DNA of 64,000 nt from Microbulbifer halophilus (GCF_026183675.1 NZ_JAPIVK010000005.1:97045-161044), one strand, 5' to 3'; shown: positions 37,745-47,235, numbered from the stretch's first letter. Made by a program: numbers and translations. Notes: a model not told the origin generated them from the letters alone.

Positions 37745-38995
37745 TTAAGTCAGTGGTTTCTGGAAAGGTTCAATGGTAACCCAGTCGCCGGTATCGCAGT
37801 TGCCGCTTTCGCGCGGCAGTACAATAAAACAGTTGGCGCGGGAAAAGCCGGACAGGATATGGCTGCCCTGGATGCCCGCCGTCTCCACCACCTGCAGGCC
37901 GTCGCCGTCGCGGTAGGTATAGCCGCGCTGGAAATCCAGGCGCCCCGGCGATTTGCGGATCGGGTTCAGCAGGCGCGCGCGGCCCCGAAAACGCACAACA
38001 TCGTCGCCGGCGCCGCGCAGTTTTTCCAGCGCGGGCAGTACCAGTTGGTAGAGGGTGACCAGCGCGGATACCGGGTTGCCGGGGAGGCCGAAGAAATAGC
38101 TGACGCCCTCGGTGCGCGGCAGCCGCCCGAAGGTGAAGGGCTTGCCGGGCTTGATCGCCAGGCGCCACATTTCCAGTTGCCCCAGCTCCTCGAGCACGTC
38201 GCGAGTATAGTCCGCCTCGCCCACGGAAACGCCGCCGCTGGTGATGACGATATCCGCGCTGTCCCGCGCTTTTTCGAATGCGGCGCGAATCTGTCCGGGA
38301 TCGTCCGGCTGGCAGCCCAGGTCCACGACTTCGATATCCAGTTCGCCCAGGGCGGCCTTGAGCGCGATGCGATTGCTGTCGTAGATATCGCCGGTACCCA
38401 ACTCCGCCGCCGGCGTTTCCAGTGGCTTGAGTTCGTCGCCCACCGACAACAGTGCCGCGCGCAGGCGGCGCAGAACCGTGACCCGCGACACGCCGGCGGC
38501 GGCGAGCAGGGCGATATCCGCGACCTTGAGCCGGCGGCCCGCCGGCACGATCTGTTCCCCGCTGCCGACATCCTCGCCGCGGCGGCGGATATGTTCGCCG
38601 ATACGAGCCTCCTTCTGCAGCAGGACAGTTTCTCCATCGAGGTCGGCATTCTCCTGCATTACAACCCGGTCGGCGCCCCCGGGCAGCGCCGCGCCGGTGG
38701 TGATGCGCACGCATTGGCCGGGCTGCAGGTTGCCGCTGTGGGGGTGGCCGGCCAGGCTCTTGCCCACCAGGGTGAACTGCCTGCCTTCGCCGCAGAGGGC
38801 GTAGCCGTCCATGGCCGAATTGTCGCAGGGGGGCAGGTCCACTTGTGCGTCGGCGGGCTCCGCCAGTACGCGGCCGCAGGCCTGTTCCAGTGGGAGCGTC
38901 TCGGTTTGCCGCAGCGGGGTGACGGATTCCAGCAGTTGCGCGCGGGCCTGCTCCACCGGAAGCAGGCCACTCTGCAGGCGGGGATCGATGGTCAT
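37745..38995 (-). CDS. moeA: Molybdopterin molybdenumtransferase MoeA
   Basis: This 416-aa protein shows MoeA domain order: PLEQACGRVLAEP, DLPPCDNSAMDGYAL (active site loop, about residues 54-68), GQCVRITTGAALPGGADRVV, the MoaB/MogA-like domain with VLRRLRAALLSVGDEL, DIYDSNRIAL, DIVITSGGVSVGEADYT, and FFGLPGNPVSALVT. A C-terminal beta domain completes it. It inserts molybdate into adenylylated molybdopterin. It lies just downstream of the nasA gene (107 bp), which needs the cofactor; the other Moco genes are at 54.5-57.9 kb. Confidence 0.95.
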   Translation of the reverse strand: MTIDPRLQSGLLPVEQARAQLLESVTPLRQTETLPLEQACGRVLAEPADAQVDLPPCDNSAMDGYALCGEGRQFTLVGKSLAGHPHSGNLQPGQCVRITTGAALPGGADRVVMQENADLDGETVLLQKEARIGEHIRRRGEDVGSGEQIVPAGRRLKVADIALLAAAGVSRVTVLRRLRAALLSVGDELKPLETPAAELGTGDIYDSNRIALKAALGELDIEVVDLGCQPDDPGQIRAAFEKARDSADIVITSGGVSVGEADYTRDVLEELGQLEMWRLAIKPGKPFTFGRLPRTEGVSYFFGLPGNPVSALVTLYQLVLPALEKLRGAGDDVVRFRGRARLLNPIRKSPGRLDFQRGYTYRDGDGLQVVETAGIQGSHILSGFSRANCFIVLPRESGNCDTGDWVTIEPFQKPLT

Positions 38996-39102
38996 GGGCT
39001 TTTGTCTTTATTGCGGAGATGGTCCCGACCATAGCGCGATCGGCGCCAAAATTAAATCGGTGGGTAGCTCTTTAAAAACGGGGCTGTCGGTACTTATGGG
39101 TA

Positions 39103-41781
39103 TTACGCGACACTTCTGGCCTGCGCCCGCAGAATCGATGCAATCTCCGGCTTGCAGGAACCGCAGTTGGTACCGCAGCCGAGCTGTTCGCCCAGTGCTT
39201 CCACGGAGTCGGTGCCCTCGGCGATGGCGGTTTCGATCTGGTCCCGCGATACCTGCATGCAGCTGCAGACCATCTGCGCCGCCGGGGTGATTTTCTGCAG
39301 CAACAGTGCCGGGTTGTCCGGCAGTGGATCCGTCAGCCACTGTTCCAGCGCGTGTCGGTCGGGCAGCTGGCGCCAGTCGGTGGCGCTGAACAGCAGCAGT
39401 TGCAGCGCGTCCGTGTACACCAGCCAGCGCTGGTCCGCGGGCAACTGCAGTTGCTGCCAGCGGAGCGGCTCGCCGATACCTTCCAGCAATTGCTGCGCCA
39501 GCGGGCGGCAATCCGGCGGTTCGCTCAGTGCCAGCTCGTAACGGTAGCCGCCGTCGCAGGGGACCCGGTACCAGTGCACCAGGGATTCGATCTCCGGCAG
39601 CAGGGATTGAAACCGGGTTGCCGTTTCCGACGGGCAGATCAGGCACAGGTAGCTGTGCACGGACAGCGGCCGCAGCCGCACCGCCACCTGCTTGAATTCG
39701 GGTTGTCCGGAGTGGGGATCGATGGCCGGTTCCGCCAGTGCACTGACACGGCTGTCGCCGGCCAGGCTTTCGCTCCAGTGAATCGGCGCGAACAGCTCGC
39801 CCTGTTTCTGCGCCGCGGTGATCTGGGCGCGGCCGCGCAGCCGGCCGCGGGCGCTGGCCAATTCCACCAGTTGTCCGTCGTCGATGGCGCAGTCGCGGGC
39901 ATCGGTGGGATGGATCTGGACCTGCGGCATTTCGCTGTGGTCCAGCAGTTTGCGCGCGCGCCCGGTGCGGGTCATGGTGTGCCACTGGTCGCGCATACGG
40001 CCGCTGTTCAGCCACAGGGGGTAGTCGCCGCTGCGCTGCTGCTGCGGCGCCAGCGGCTCCACGGGGAGAAACTGTGCGCGACCGCTGTCGGTAAAGAAGC
40101 GCCCGTCGGCGAACAGCCTGCGGCTGCCCCCGGGATTGGCGTTATTGACCGGCCACTGCACCGGCTGCAACTGGTCGTACTCCCGCTCGCTGATATCCGC
40201 CAGTGCGGAGATATCGAAGGCGCGCTGGCCCGGCGTTCCGGGCTGGTTTTCGAAGCCGGACAGGGCGGCGTGTTCGCGGAAAATTTCCGCCGGATGCCGG
40301 TAGTCAAACTGTTCGCCGTAACCGAGGCGTTGCGCCAGGTCGCAGATGATCTGCCAGTCGTGGCGGGCTTCGCCCGGCGGTGCCAGAAAGCGCCGCTGCC
40401 GGGAGATGCGCCGCTCGGAATTGGTGACGGTGCCGTTTTTCTCTCCCCAGGTGGTGGCCGGCAACAGCAGGTCGGCGCAGCGGGCGGTATCGGTGTCGGC
40501 GACACAGTCGGACACCACCACCAGCGGGCACTTTTCCAGTGCGCGGCCGATGCGGGCCGCGTCCGGCATGCTCACCGCCGGATTGGTGGCCATGATCCAG
40601 ATGGCCTTGATCTCGCCGCGCTCCACCGCGCGGAACAGGTCCACCGCTTTCAGGCCCGGCCCCTGCGCCATATTGCCGGCGCGCCAGAAACGGCCCACGC
40701 GGTCGATTTCCTCCGCCTCGAAATTCATGTGAGCGGCGAGCATGTTGGCCAGCCCGCCCACCTCGCGCCCGCCCATGGCATTGGGCTGGCCGGTGATGGA
40801 AAAGGGGCCGCTACCGGGTTTGCCGATACGGCCGGTCGCCAGGTGGCAGTTGATGATGGCGTTGTTCTTGTCGGTGCCGCTGCTGGACTGGTTGATGCCC
40901 TGGGAATAGAAGCTGACCGTTCTTTCGCTGCGCGCAAAGAGCGTAAAAAATGCCTGCAGGTCGGCGACTGCCACACCGCATCTCTCTGCAGTTTTCTCCG
41001 GTGTCCACTCCCCCGCCGTTTGCAGCGTTTCCTCAAAGTGCTCCGTGTGATTGGCGATGAATTCCCGGTCGAGCGCATTTTCTTCCGAGAGGAAACGCAG
41101 CAGGCCGTTGAACAGCGCCCCGTCGCTGCCCGGTGTGATCGGCAGGTGCAGGTCCGCCATTTCGCTGGTGGCACTGGCGCGGGGGTCGATCACCACCAGT
41201 TTCGTCTGCGCCGCCTGCATGCGCTGGAAGAGGATCGGGTGGGTCCAGGCGGCGTTGGAACCCACCAGCACCACCAGGTCCGCTTCCTCCAGGTCCTCGT
41301 AGCAGCAGGGCACCGCATCCGCACCCAGGGAACGCTTGTACGCGGCCACCGCGGACGACATGCACAGGCGCGAGTTGGTGTCCACATTGCCGCTGCCGAT
41401 AAAGCCCTTCATCAGCTTGTTGGCGACATAGTAGTCTTCGGTCAGCAACTGGCCGGAGAGGTAGAAGGCCACCGAATCGGGGCCGTGTTCGGCAATGGTG
41501 CGCGCGAACTTGCGGGCCATGTAGTCCATGGCGCTGTCCCAGTCGTGCTCGCGGCCGTGCAGGCGCGGGCGCAGCAGGCGGCCGCGCTCGCCGAGGGTTT
41601 CCGCCAACGCCGACCCCTTGACGCACAGGCGGCCGAGATTGGCCGGGTGCTGCGCGTCGCCCTCGACGCTGATCTCCTCGTTGACACCGCGTTTGTGCGT
41701 GGCGGCGACGCCGCAACCGACGCCGCAGTAGGGGCAGGTAGTGCAGGTTTTCTGTGCGCGAAACCGCTCGATCAATGCCAT
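39103..41781 (-). CDS. nasA: Assimilatory nitrate reductase catalytic subunit (NasA/NarB type, with C-terminal BFD domain)
   Basis: This 892-aa molybdoenzyme has the N-terminal [4Fe-4S] motif CTTCPYCGVGCGV with a fourth Cys in LGRLCVKGSAL. The bis-MGD domains follow, with the likely Mo-ligand Cys in NTNSRLCMSSAVAAYKRS (about residue 141). Molydopterin-binding blocks include GSNAAWTHPILFQRM, NQSSSGTDKNNAIINCHLAT and VSDCVADTDTARCADLLLPA. From about residue 840 a BFD-like [2Fe-2S] domain is present: MVCSCMQVSRDQIE...LGCGTNCGSCKPEI. It reduces nitrate to nitrite in the cytoplasm and lies 2 bp after nirD, clearly in an operon. Confidence 0.95.
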   Translation of the reverse strand: MALIERFRAQKTCTTCPYCGVGCGVAATHKRGVNEEISVEGDAQHPANLGRLCVKGSALAETLGERGRLLRPRLHGREHDWDSAMDYMARKFARTIAEHGPDSVAFYLSGQLLTEDYYVANKLMKGFIGSGNVDTNSRLCMSSAVAAYKRSLGADAVPCCYEDLEEADLVVLVGSNAAWTHPILFQRMQAAQTKLVVIDPRASATSEMADLHLPITPGSDGALFNGLLRFLSEENALDREFIANHTEHFEETLQTAGEWTPEKTAERCGVAVADLQAFFTLFARSERTVSFYSQGINQSSSGTDKNNAIINCHLATGRIGKPGSGPFSITGQPNAMGGREVGGLANMLAAHMNFEAEEIDRVGRFWRAGNMAQGPGLKAVDLFRAVERGEIKAIWIMATNPAVSMPDAARIGRALEKCPLVVVSDCVADTDTARCADLLLPATTWGEKNGTVTNSERRISRQRRFLAPPGEARHDWQIICDLAQRLGYGEQFDYRHPAEIFREHAALSGFENQPGTPGQRAFDISALADISEREYDQLQPVQWPVNNANPGGSRRLFADGRFFTDSGRAQFLPVEPLAPQQQRSGDYPLWLNSGRMRDQWHTMTRTGRARKLLDHSEMPQVQIHPTDARDCAIDDGQLVELASARGRLRGRAQITAAQKQGELFAPIHWSESLAGDSRVSALAEPAIDPHSGQPEFKQVAVRLRPLSVHSYLCLICPSETATRFQSLLPEIESLVHWYRVPCDGGYRYELALSEPPDCRPLAQQLLEGIGEPLRWQQLQLPADQRWLVYTDALQLLLFSATDWRQLPDRHALEQWLTDPLPDNPALLLQKITPAAQMVCSCMQVSRDQIETAIAEGTDSVEALGEQLGCGTNCGSCKPEIASILRAQARSVA

Positions 41782-41783
41782 TT

Positions 41784-42176
41784 TCAGGATTCTTCCGGCC
41801 CGGTGGATACAAGCACTGTCTCGCCGTCAAAGGCGGTCGGGTAGGTGGCCAGTTTTACGTTTTCGTCCTCCAGGCAGACGCCGTCGCTGAGGCGGAAATG
41901 CTGCTTGTAAAGCGGCGAGGATACCGTCAGTTCCCCGTCCACCTCGGCAACGATGCCGCGGGCGATGACGCCGGCATTGGCGAAGGGGTCGCGGTTGTCG
42001 ATGGCGTAGAGCTGCGGCTCCGCGCCGGGAATAAAAAACAGGGCGATACTCTTTTTGCCGGAAGTTTTGCCGGAAGAATCATCGCCCACAAGGGCACACA
42101 CTCCGGAATCGGCAACCAGATCCGATTGCTGACAGATCGGCTGCCACTGGGTGTGGGTTATGGCAACTTGGTTCAT
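41784..42176 (-). CDS. nirD: Nitrite reductase (NADH) small subunit NirD
   Basis: The ATG at 42176 (GAGAAC upstream) gives 130 aa. It has the Rieske-like fold of NirD: WQPICQQSDLVADSGVCALV, IALFFIPGAEPQLYAIDNRD, PFANAGVIARGIVAEVDGEL, VSSPLYKQHFRLSDGVCLED. As in other NirD proteins, the paired Cys-His cluster ligands of true Rieske proteins are not seen. It partners NirB in reducing nitrite to ammonium. It sits between nirB and nasA; the 166-bp gap to nirB contains two repeat families. Confidence 0.94.
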   Translation of the reverse strand: MNQVAITHTQWQPICQQSDLVADSGVCALVGDDSSGKTSGKKSIALFFIPGAEPQLYAIDNRDPFANAGVIARGIVAEVDGELTVSSPLYKQHFRLSDGVCLEDENVKLATYPTAFDGETVLVSTGPEES

Positions 42177-42193
42177 GGTGTTCTCCTGAATAC

Positions 42194-42322
42194 GCTGGGA
42201 GCGCCGAGCTCCAGCTCGGCTTGCGGGCCGGAGGCCCGCTATTGGTGGATGCGCGTGGGACTTATCCACCCTACAAGACTACGCGCTGTTCCGGGCGCTG
42301 GCGGTGCGCACGGCGCACCCTA
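42194..42322. repeat. Two REP-like repeats between nirB and nirD
   Basis: 42194-42240 is a copy of the GCCGAGCTCCAGCTCGGC family (compare 7033-7080). 42302-42322 is a half copy of the GGTGCGCACGGCGCACCCTA family (compare 25621-25693). Both lie within the presumed nirB-nirD-nasA message and may adjust segment stability. Confidence 0.65.
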
Positions 42323-42342
42323 CACTCGCCATCAGCCACTCA

Positions 42343-44868
42343 TCATGCCGGCTCGGCGATTTTTACGATTTCCTCTTCCTCCGCCGGACGCGGCTGGCCG
42401 CGTTCTTCTACGAAGACGATCTTTTCGTCCGGCTCGTCGGTGTTCACGAACTGGCGGAAGCGCTTGAGCATTTCCGGATCGTTGATGGCGGTTTTCCATT
42501 CGCACTGGTAGGTGCCCACGATATTGGCCATCTGCGCTTCCAGTTCGTCGCATATACCAAGTTTGTCGTCGATGATGACTTCGCGGAGGTAGTCGAGGCC
42601 ACCGTCCAGGTTCTCCAGCCACACCGAGGTGCGCTGCAGTTTGTCCGCGGTGCGCACGTAGAACATCAGGAAGCGGTCGATGTACTTGATCAGTGTCTCG
42701 TCGTCGAGATCGGTGGCGAACAGGTCCGCGTGGCGCGGGCGCATACCGCCGTTGCCGCAGACGAACAGGTTCCAGCCGTTCTCGGTGGCGATCACGCCCA
42801 CGTCCTTGCTCTGGGCCTCGGCGCACTCGCGGGTACAGCCGGACACGGCCATCTTGATCTTGTGCGGCGAGCGCAGGCCCTTGTAGCGGTTTTCCACATC
42901 CAGCGCCATGGCGACGCTGTCCTGTACGCCGAAGCGGCACCAGGTACTGCCGACACAGGATTTTACCGTGCGCAGGGCCTTGCCGTAGGCGTGGCCGGTT
43001 TCGAAGCCGGCGTCGATCAGCTCGCGCCAGATTTCCGGCAGTTGTTCCAGCCGCGCACCGAACAGGTCGACGCGCTGGCCGCCGGTAATCTTGGTGTAGA
43101 GGTCGTACTTCTTCGCCACCTGGCCGAGCACGATCAGCTTGTCCGGGGTAATCTCGCCGCCGGGCACGCGCGGCACTACCGAGTAGCTGCCGTTTTTCTG
43201 CATATTGGCCATGAAGGTGTCATTGGTGTCCTGCAGGCCCACGTGCGGTTTCTCGTGCACATGCTCGTTCCACAGGGAGGCGAGGATCGAGGCCACTGTC
43301 GGCTTGCAGATCTCGCAGCCGTTGCCGCGGCCGTGCTTTTCCAGCAGTTCGTCGAAGGTTTTGATTTCCTCCACCTGCACCATATGGAAGATCTCCTGGC
43401 GGGTGTGGGGGAAGTGGGGGCAGAGGTCGTTGTTCACTTCCATACCCAGTGCGGCCAGTTCCTCGTCGACGACGTTTTTCAGCAGCGCGGAACAGCCGCC
43501 GCAGCCGGTGGAGGCCTTGGTGGCATCCTTCACTTCGCCCAGGGAACAGCAGCCGCCCTGTACCGACTGCACGATATCGCCCTTACTGACGTTGTGGCAG
43601 GAGCAGATGGTGGCGGTCTCCGGCAGGGCGCCGGCACCCAGGGTCGGCGCCGCGCCGTCGGCGGCGGGCAGGATCAGTTGCTCCGGCTGTTCGGGAAGTT
43701 CGATCCCGTTGAGGTGGTATTGCAGCAACTGGTCGTAATCGTCGGTATCCCCGACCATTACCGCACCCAGCAGTTGCTTGCCCTCGGCGTCGGTGATCAT
43801 GCGTTTGTAGACACCGCTCTGCTCGTCCACAAAAGTAATGGCCGCGGCGCCCTCGGCGCGGCCGTGAGCATCGCCGATGGAGCCCACCTGCACGCCCAGC
43901 AGTTTCAGTTTGGTGCTCATGTCGGCGCCGGTGAACAGGGCTTCTTCGCCGCAGAGTATCGACACAGTATTGCGGGCCATGGTGTAGCCGGGAGCCACCA
44001 GGCCGTAGATGAAATTGTTGTAGAGGGCACATTCGCCGATGGCAAAGATGTTGCCGTCGGAAGTGCGGCAGGCTTCGTCGATGACGATACCGCCGCGCTC
44101 GCCCAGTTGCAGGCCGGCGGATTTTGCCAGCTTGTCTTCGGGGCGGATACCGGCGGAGAAAACGATCAGGTCGGTGGTCAGTTCGCGGTCGCCCTTGAAC
44201 TGCATGCGCAGCCGGCCGTCTTTCTCTTCGATCAGTTCGGTGGCGGTGCTGGCGTGTACGGTTACGCCCAAGTCTTCGATCTTGTGCTGCAGTAGCTCCG
44301 AGCCGCCCTCGTCCAGTTGCACCGACATCAGGCCCGGGGCGAATTCCACCACGTGGGCTTCCAGCCCCAGCTCCTTCAGCGCATTGGCCGCCTCCAGGCC
44401 CAGCAGGCCGCCGCCGACCACCACGCCGGTGGTGGCCTTTTCACTGGCTGCGCGAATCGCGTCCAGGTCTTCCAGGGTGCGGTAGACGAAGCACTTTTCG
44501 TGCTCGTGGCCGGGGATCGGCGGCACGAAGGGATAGGAGCCGGTGGCGAGAATCAGCTTGTCGTAGCTTTTTTCGGCGCCGGATTCGGAGGTGACGACCT
44601 TGTTTTTCCGATCGATACTCACTGCGGCGTCGTTCAGCAGCAGCTCGAAGCCCCAGTCGCGGTATTGCTCGATCTTGCCCATGGCCAGGTCGTCAGCACT
44701 GCGGCCGGCGAAATACTCGGACAGGTGGACGCGGTCGTAGGCGGGTCTGGGTTCGGCGCAGAAGACGGTAACGTCGAACAGTTCTTTTTCCGGCCTGGAG
44801 GCCAGTTGTTCGAGAAAGTGGTGGCCCACCATGCCGTTGCCGATAACGATCAGTTTTTGCTTAACCAT
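42343..44868 (-). CDS. nirB: Nitrite reductase (NADH) large subunit NirB
   Basis: The ATG at 44868 begins MVKQKLIVIGNGMVGHHFLE, the expected NirB start (841 aa). Domains: pyridine-nucleotide disulfide oxidoreductase-type FAD/NADH module (residues 1-380, including GVVVGGGLLGLEAANAL); BFD-like [2Fe-2S] domain with CSCHNVSKGDIVQ...STGCGGCSALL (about residues 420-470); a second Cys pair GRGNGCEICKPTV; siroheme/[4Fe-4S] module with VGSTWCRFGVQDS, VSGCTRECAEAQSKDVGVIA and FVCGNGGMRPRHADL. It reduces nitrite by six electrons to ammonium. Its own sigma-54-like promoter and a structured leader lie upstream. Confidence 0.96.
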   Translation of the reverse strand: MVKQKLIVIGNGMVGHHFLEQLASRPEKELFDVTVFCAEPRPAYDRVHLSEYFAGRSADDLAMGKIEQYRDWGFELLLNDAAVSIDRKNKVVTSESGAEKSYDKLILATGSYPFVPPIPGHEHEKCFVYRTLEDLDAIRAASEKATTGVVVGGGLLGLEAANALKELGLEAHVVEFAPGLMSVQLDEGGSELLQHKIEDLGVTVHASTATELIEEKDGRLRMQFKGDRELTTDLIVFSAGIRPEDKLAKSAGLQLGERGGIVIDEACRTSDGNIFAIGECALYNNFIYGLVAPGYTMARNTVSILCGEEALFTGADMSTKLKLLGVQVGSIGDAHGRAEGAAAITFVDEQSGVYKRMITDAEGKQLLGAVMVGDTDDYDQLLQYHLNGIELPEQPEQLILPAADGAAPTLGAGALPETATICSCHNVSKGDIVQSVQGGCCSLGEVKDATKASTGCGGCSALLKNVVDEELAALGMEVNNDLCPHFPHTRQEIFHMVQVEEIKTFDELLEKHGRGNGCEICKPTVASILASLWNEHVHEKPHVGLQDTNDTFMANMQKNGSYSVVPRVPGGEITPDKLIVLGQVAKKYDLYTKITGGQRVDLFGARLEQLPEIWRELIDAGFETGHAYGKALRTVKSCVGSTWCRFGVQDSVAMALDVENRYKGLRSPHKIKMAVSGCTRECAEAQSKDVGVIATENGWNLFVCGNGGMRPRHADLFATDLDDETLIKYIDRFLMFYVRTADKLQRTSVWLENLDGGLDYLREVIIDDKLGICDELEAQMANIVGTYQCEWKTAINDPEMLKRFRQFVNTDEPDEKIVFVEERGQPRPAEEEEIVKIAEPA

Positions 44869-44932
44869 AATGCCTGCCGTGTTGTGTCTGAATTGCCCGG
44901 CAGGAGAGGGGGGAGCGGTGCGGCCTGGCACG

Positions 44933-44973
44933 GGCGCCTCCTCTTCTGCCGAAGAGTTCAGGCGCCGTTGCCT
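44933..44973 (-). promoter_or_regulatory. nirB leader RNA with ANTAR-type hexaloop and competing hairpin
   Basis: On the minus strand AGGC-AACGGC-GCCT (44973-44960) forms a small hairpin whose six-base loop has A at position 1 and G at position 4, the rule for ANTAR target RNAs. It shares bases with a larger alternative stem AGGCGCC/GGCGCCT (arms 44933-44939 and 44960-44966) that encloses CTCTT-CGGCAG-AAGAG. Only one of the two structures can form. NasT is the likely ligand. Confidence 0.5.
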
Positions 44974-45010
44974 CGTTAGGAAGATAAATTGTGTTGGTGA
45001 TATTGCTTAT

Positions 45011-45026
45011 TCAAGTAGCGTGCCAA
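45011..45026 (-). promoter_or_regulatory. Sigma-54-type promoter of nirB-nirD-nasA
   Basis: On the minus strand TGGCACG-CTAC-TTGAA matches the RpoN consensus TGGCACG-N4-TTGCW except for A instead of C in the -12 GC. Transcription would start near 45000, about 130 nt before the nirB ATG. Confidence 0.75.
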
Positions 45027-45077
45027 CCGCTAAGGGCTTGATATTTGTGGGGTTGCCGCGGGATTGCCGGCATGGTT

Positions 45078-45124
45078 TGCAATAAATTGGTGCGAATCCG
45101 GCTTGTTTGCACCCGGCTGGTGCT
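45078..45124. promoter_or_regulatory. Two NtrC-like binding sites upstream of nirB
   Basis: TGCACC-CGGCT-GGTGCT (45108-45124) fits the NtrC palindrome TGCACC-N5-GGTGCA with one mismatch. TGCAAT-AAATT-GGTGCG (45078-45094) is a weaker copy. Their centres are 30 bp apart (about three helical turns) and lie 60-105 bp upstream of the sigma-54 element, a normal enhancer position. Confidence 0.7.
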
Positions 45125-45155
45125 GCCCCGCCCGGAAACGGTGGCGTGGCGGCCG

Positions 45156-47162
45156 TCAGGGCCCGGTGAAGTCGAATGGGTGCTGCGCGACCGCGCCGTT
45201 GCCGAAGACGTCGGCTGCGATGGTGATCAGTACATAGTGTCCCGCGGCTGCGGGTTCTTTCGAAATGGGAATCTGAGCCCGCACCGGAATGGGGCTGCCC
45301 ATCCGCGGCGCCGGTGTGGAATCCGGCGCGTTCGGCGAGATCACTTGCAGGCTGGGTGTGAAGGTGCCTTCGTTCGCGGCTTCCGCAAGCGCTATTGCGG
45401 AGGCGCCACCGGGAGACAGGGTCAGGACTATGTCCTCCACGGCAGTGGCGCCCTCCCGGTAGAGCAGCCAGGCATTGGCTTTGTCGCCGTCCGTTTCGGT
45501 AAATATGCCGGGGATTGCGAGTATCGGTGGCTCTGCCGGCGCCCCGGTGAAGTCGTGCGGGGGCGCTTCCCACACCTGTACGTCCACCAGTTGCTGGCCG
45601 CCCTTGCCATCCGGCAGGGTGGTGACCCGGCCGTCCCAGGCCACTCGATAGTCGGTGCCCGGCTCTATGACGCCGCGTGCGATCAGGCCCGTGTGCACTG
45701 CCTGGTCCGGGTTGTCCGGATCGACGATGGCCAGGTCCACCTCGGCGGCGGCCGCATCGGCTTCCGGGACGGAGAAAGTCAGCACGGGCGGGTTGCCGGA
45801 CTCGTCCAGGTTCGATTGGATGGTCGGGGGGCTGTGGTCGTTGAAATCGGCGTAGTGATCCAGCACCCGGTCCCAGCCGGTGGCCTCCGCGAAACCGGTG
45901 GCATTGCGCGCGTAGTTCTCCAGCAGCTCGGGGGTGGTTTCGGTGGTCGGCGGCAGTTCCAGGTGGAAGCCGCTCTGCCCGCGCCGCAGGTCGCCCTGGG
46001 ATACCGCAATGGTGGCCTCCGCCAGGGCCATGCGCGCGGTGAGAGCTTTGCCCGCGAGTGCATCCACCTCCTCGGCAACCGCATCCAGAAATTGCCCCAC
46101 ATCGCGCAGCTCGGTGTTGCGCTCGGCGGGCTCCGCCAGGGACTGGCTATAGGTGGGTTGCGCGAAAATTGCCGCGCGGGTGAAATCGATGCCTTCCGTC
46201 GCGGAAAGCTGGCGCACGCCCTCGGCGAAGTCGGCGAATGCCGCGACGAAATCCGGGTAGGCCTCCATATCGAGCGCTATCTGCGAGCGCAGCAGCGGGT
46301 CGGAGATCTGCTTTCCGCCGCCGGTCTTCCACTGGTCCCACAGGGCCACTTCCGCTTTACCCAGTTGCTTCAGATCGGCTTCAGGGTTGGCGCCCAGATA
46401 ACTGAGAAAGCCGGTGTAGTTCCAGCTTCCGCCGTAGTCCATCTCGGCGGGGGCGAGGTACAGCCGGGTCACGCCCACCAGGTCCTGGGTCACTTCGGCA
46501 CCGGCGAGCAGGCAGGCGTCGAAACCCAGCAGATCGAGTGGGGCGCTCAATGCCGCCCGTTCCAGGCCCGAACGCACCGCCCCGGCGATTTCTGCGGTGC
46601 GGATGCCCCTGGGCGATTCCAGGGTGCCGTCCTGCTGGTCGCCGCCGAAACCCCAGGGCCAGGAACCCCCGTGATCCCAGAGCAGGAGGGCGCGGCGCCT
46701 GGACGGGAAGAGGGAGAAAGCCCGAGCTACCGCCCGTCGGAGCGTCGCGGGGTTGTCCATATTCAGCTCGTCGAACCACTGCACCAACTGGGGGTCGCCG
46801 CCGCCGCCGGGGAGCCGGAACAAAAAGGCGCCGCGCGGATATTTCTCGCCGGTTCCTTCGCCTTGTTTGTTCCTTTTCTCCTGGCTCGCGTCGTAGTCGA
46901 TAAACACCAGCAGATTGACGTTGCCACCCAGGTCGGCGGCGGCCATTCGCTGGAAGTCCGACGTGGCCGAGTCCACCAGGGCGTTGTCGCCGTTCATATA
47001 GGCGAGGAAGGTCCATTCCTTTGTTTCCCCGCTGGCGGGTCCTTGTTGCAGGCGGCGGGAGGCGCCGGAATCGCTGTCACAGCCGAACAGCAGCAGGGCG
47101 ACTACTGCCAGCAGCGGGTACAGGGCGCGGATAGAGGCTTTGCGCGGGTTTGTCGATGTCAT
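45156..47162 (-). CDS. Clostripain-family (C11) peptidase, lipoprotein
   Basis: This 668-aa precursor has the lipobox LLLFGC (Cys near residue 28). A C11 peptidase domain follows: EWTFLAYMNGDNALVDSATS (about residues 48-67), NVNLLVFIDYDAS, catalytic His in ALLLWDHGGSWPWGF (about residue 163) and catalytic Cys in LDLLGFDACLLAGAEVTQDL (about residue 216). The C-terminal 250 residues look like beta-sandwich extension modules. C11 enzymes cleave after Arg/Lys and often self-activate. It would act at the periplasmic or outer-membrane face. Its place between the kinase and nirB is not part of the pseudomonad cluster, so a role in nitrogen metabolism is unproven. Confidence 0.88.
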   Translation of the reverse strand: MTSTNPRKASIRALYPLLAVVALLLFGCDSDSGASRRLQQGPASGETKEWTFLAYMNGDNALVDSATSDFQRMAAADLGGNVNLLVFIDYDASQEKRNKQGEGTGEKYPRGAFLFRLPGGGGDPQLVQWFDELNMDNPATLRRAVARAFSLFPSRRRALLLWDHGGSWPWGFGGDQQDGTLESPRGIRTAEIAGAVRSGLERAALSAPLDLLGFDACLLAGAEVTQDLVGVTRLYLAPAEMDYGGSWNYTGFLSYLGANPEADLKQLGKAEVALWDQWKTGGGKQISDPLLRSQIALDMEAYPDFVAAFADFAEGVRQLSATEGIDFTRAAIFAQPTYSQSLAEPAERNTELRDVGQFLDAVAEEVDALAGKALTARMALAEATIAVSQGDLRRGQSGFHLELPPTTETTPELLENYARNATGFAEATGWDRVLDHYADFNDHSPPTIQSNLDESGNPPVLTFSVPEADAAAAEVDLAIVDPDNPDQAVHTGLIARGVIEPGTDYRVAWDGRVTTLPDGKGGQQLVDVQVWEAPPHDFTGAPAEPPILAIPGIFTETDGDKANAWLLYREGATAVEDIVLTLSPGGASAIALAEAANEGTFTPSLQVISPNAPDSTPAPRMGSPIPVRAQIPISKEPAAAGHYVLITIAADVFGNGAVAQHPFDFTGP

Positions 47163-47235
47163 CGATACAGTCTCTTCCGTTGAGTCGGGCGGGGCATCCG
47201 TGCTCCCGGGGTCATGCGAAGTGTAGTCGCTCCCG

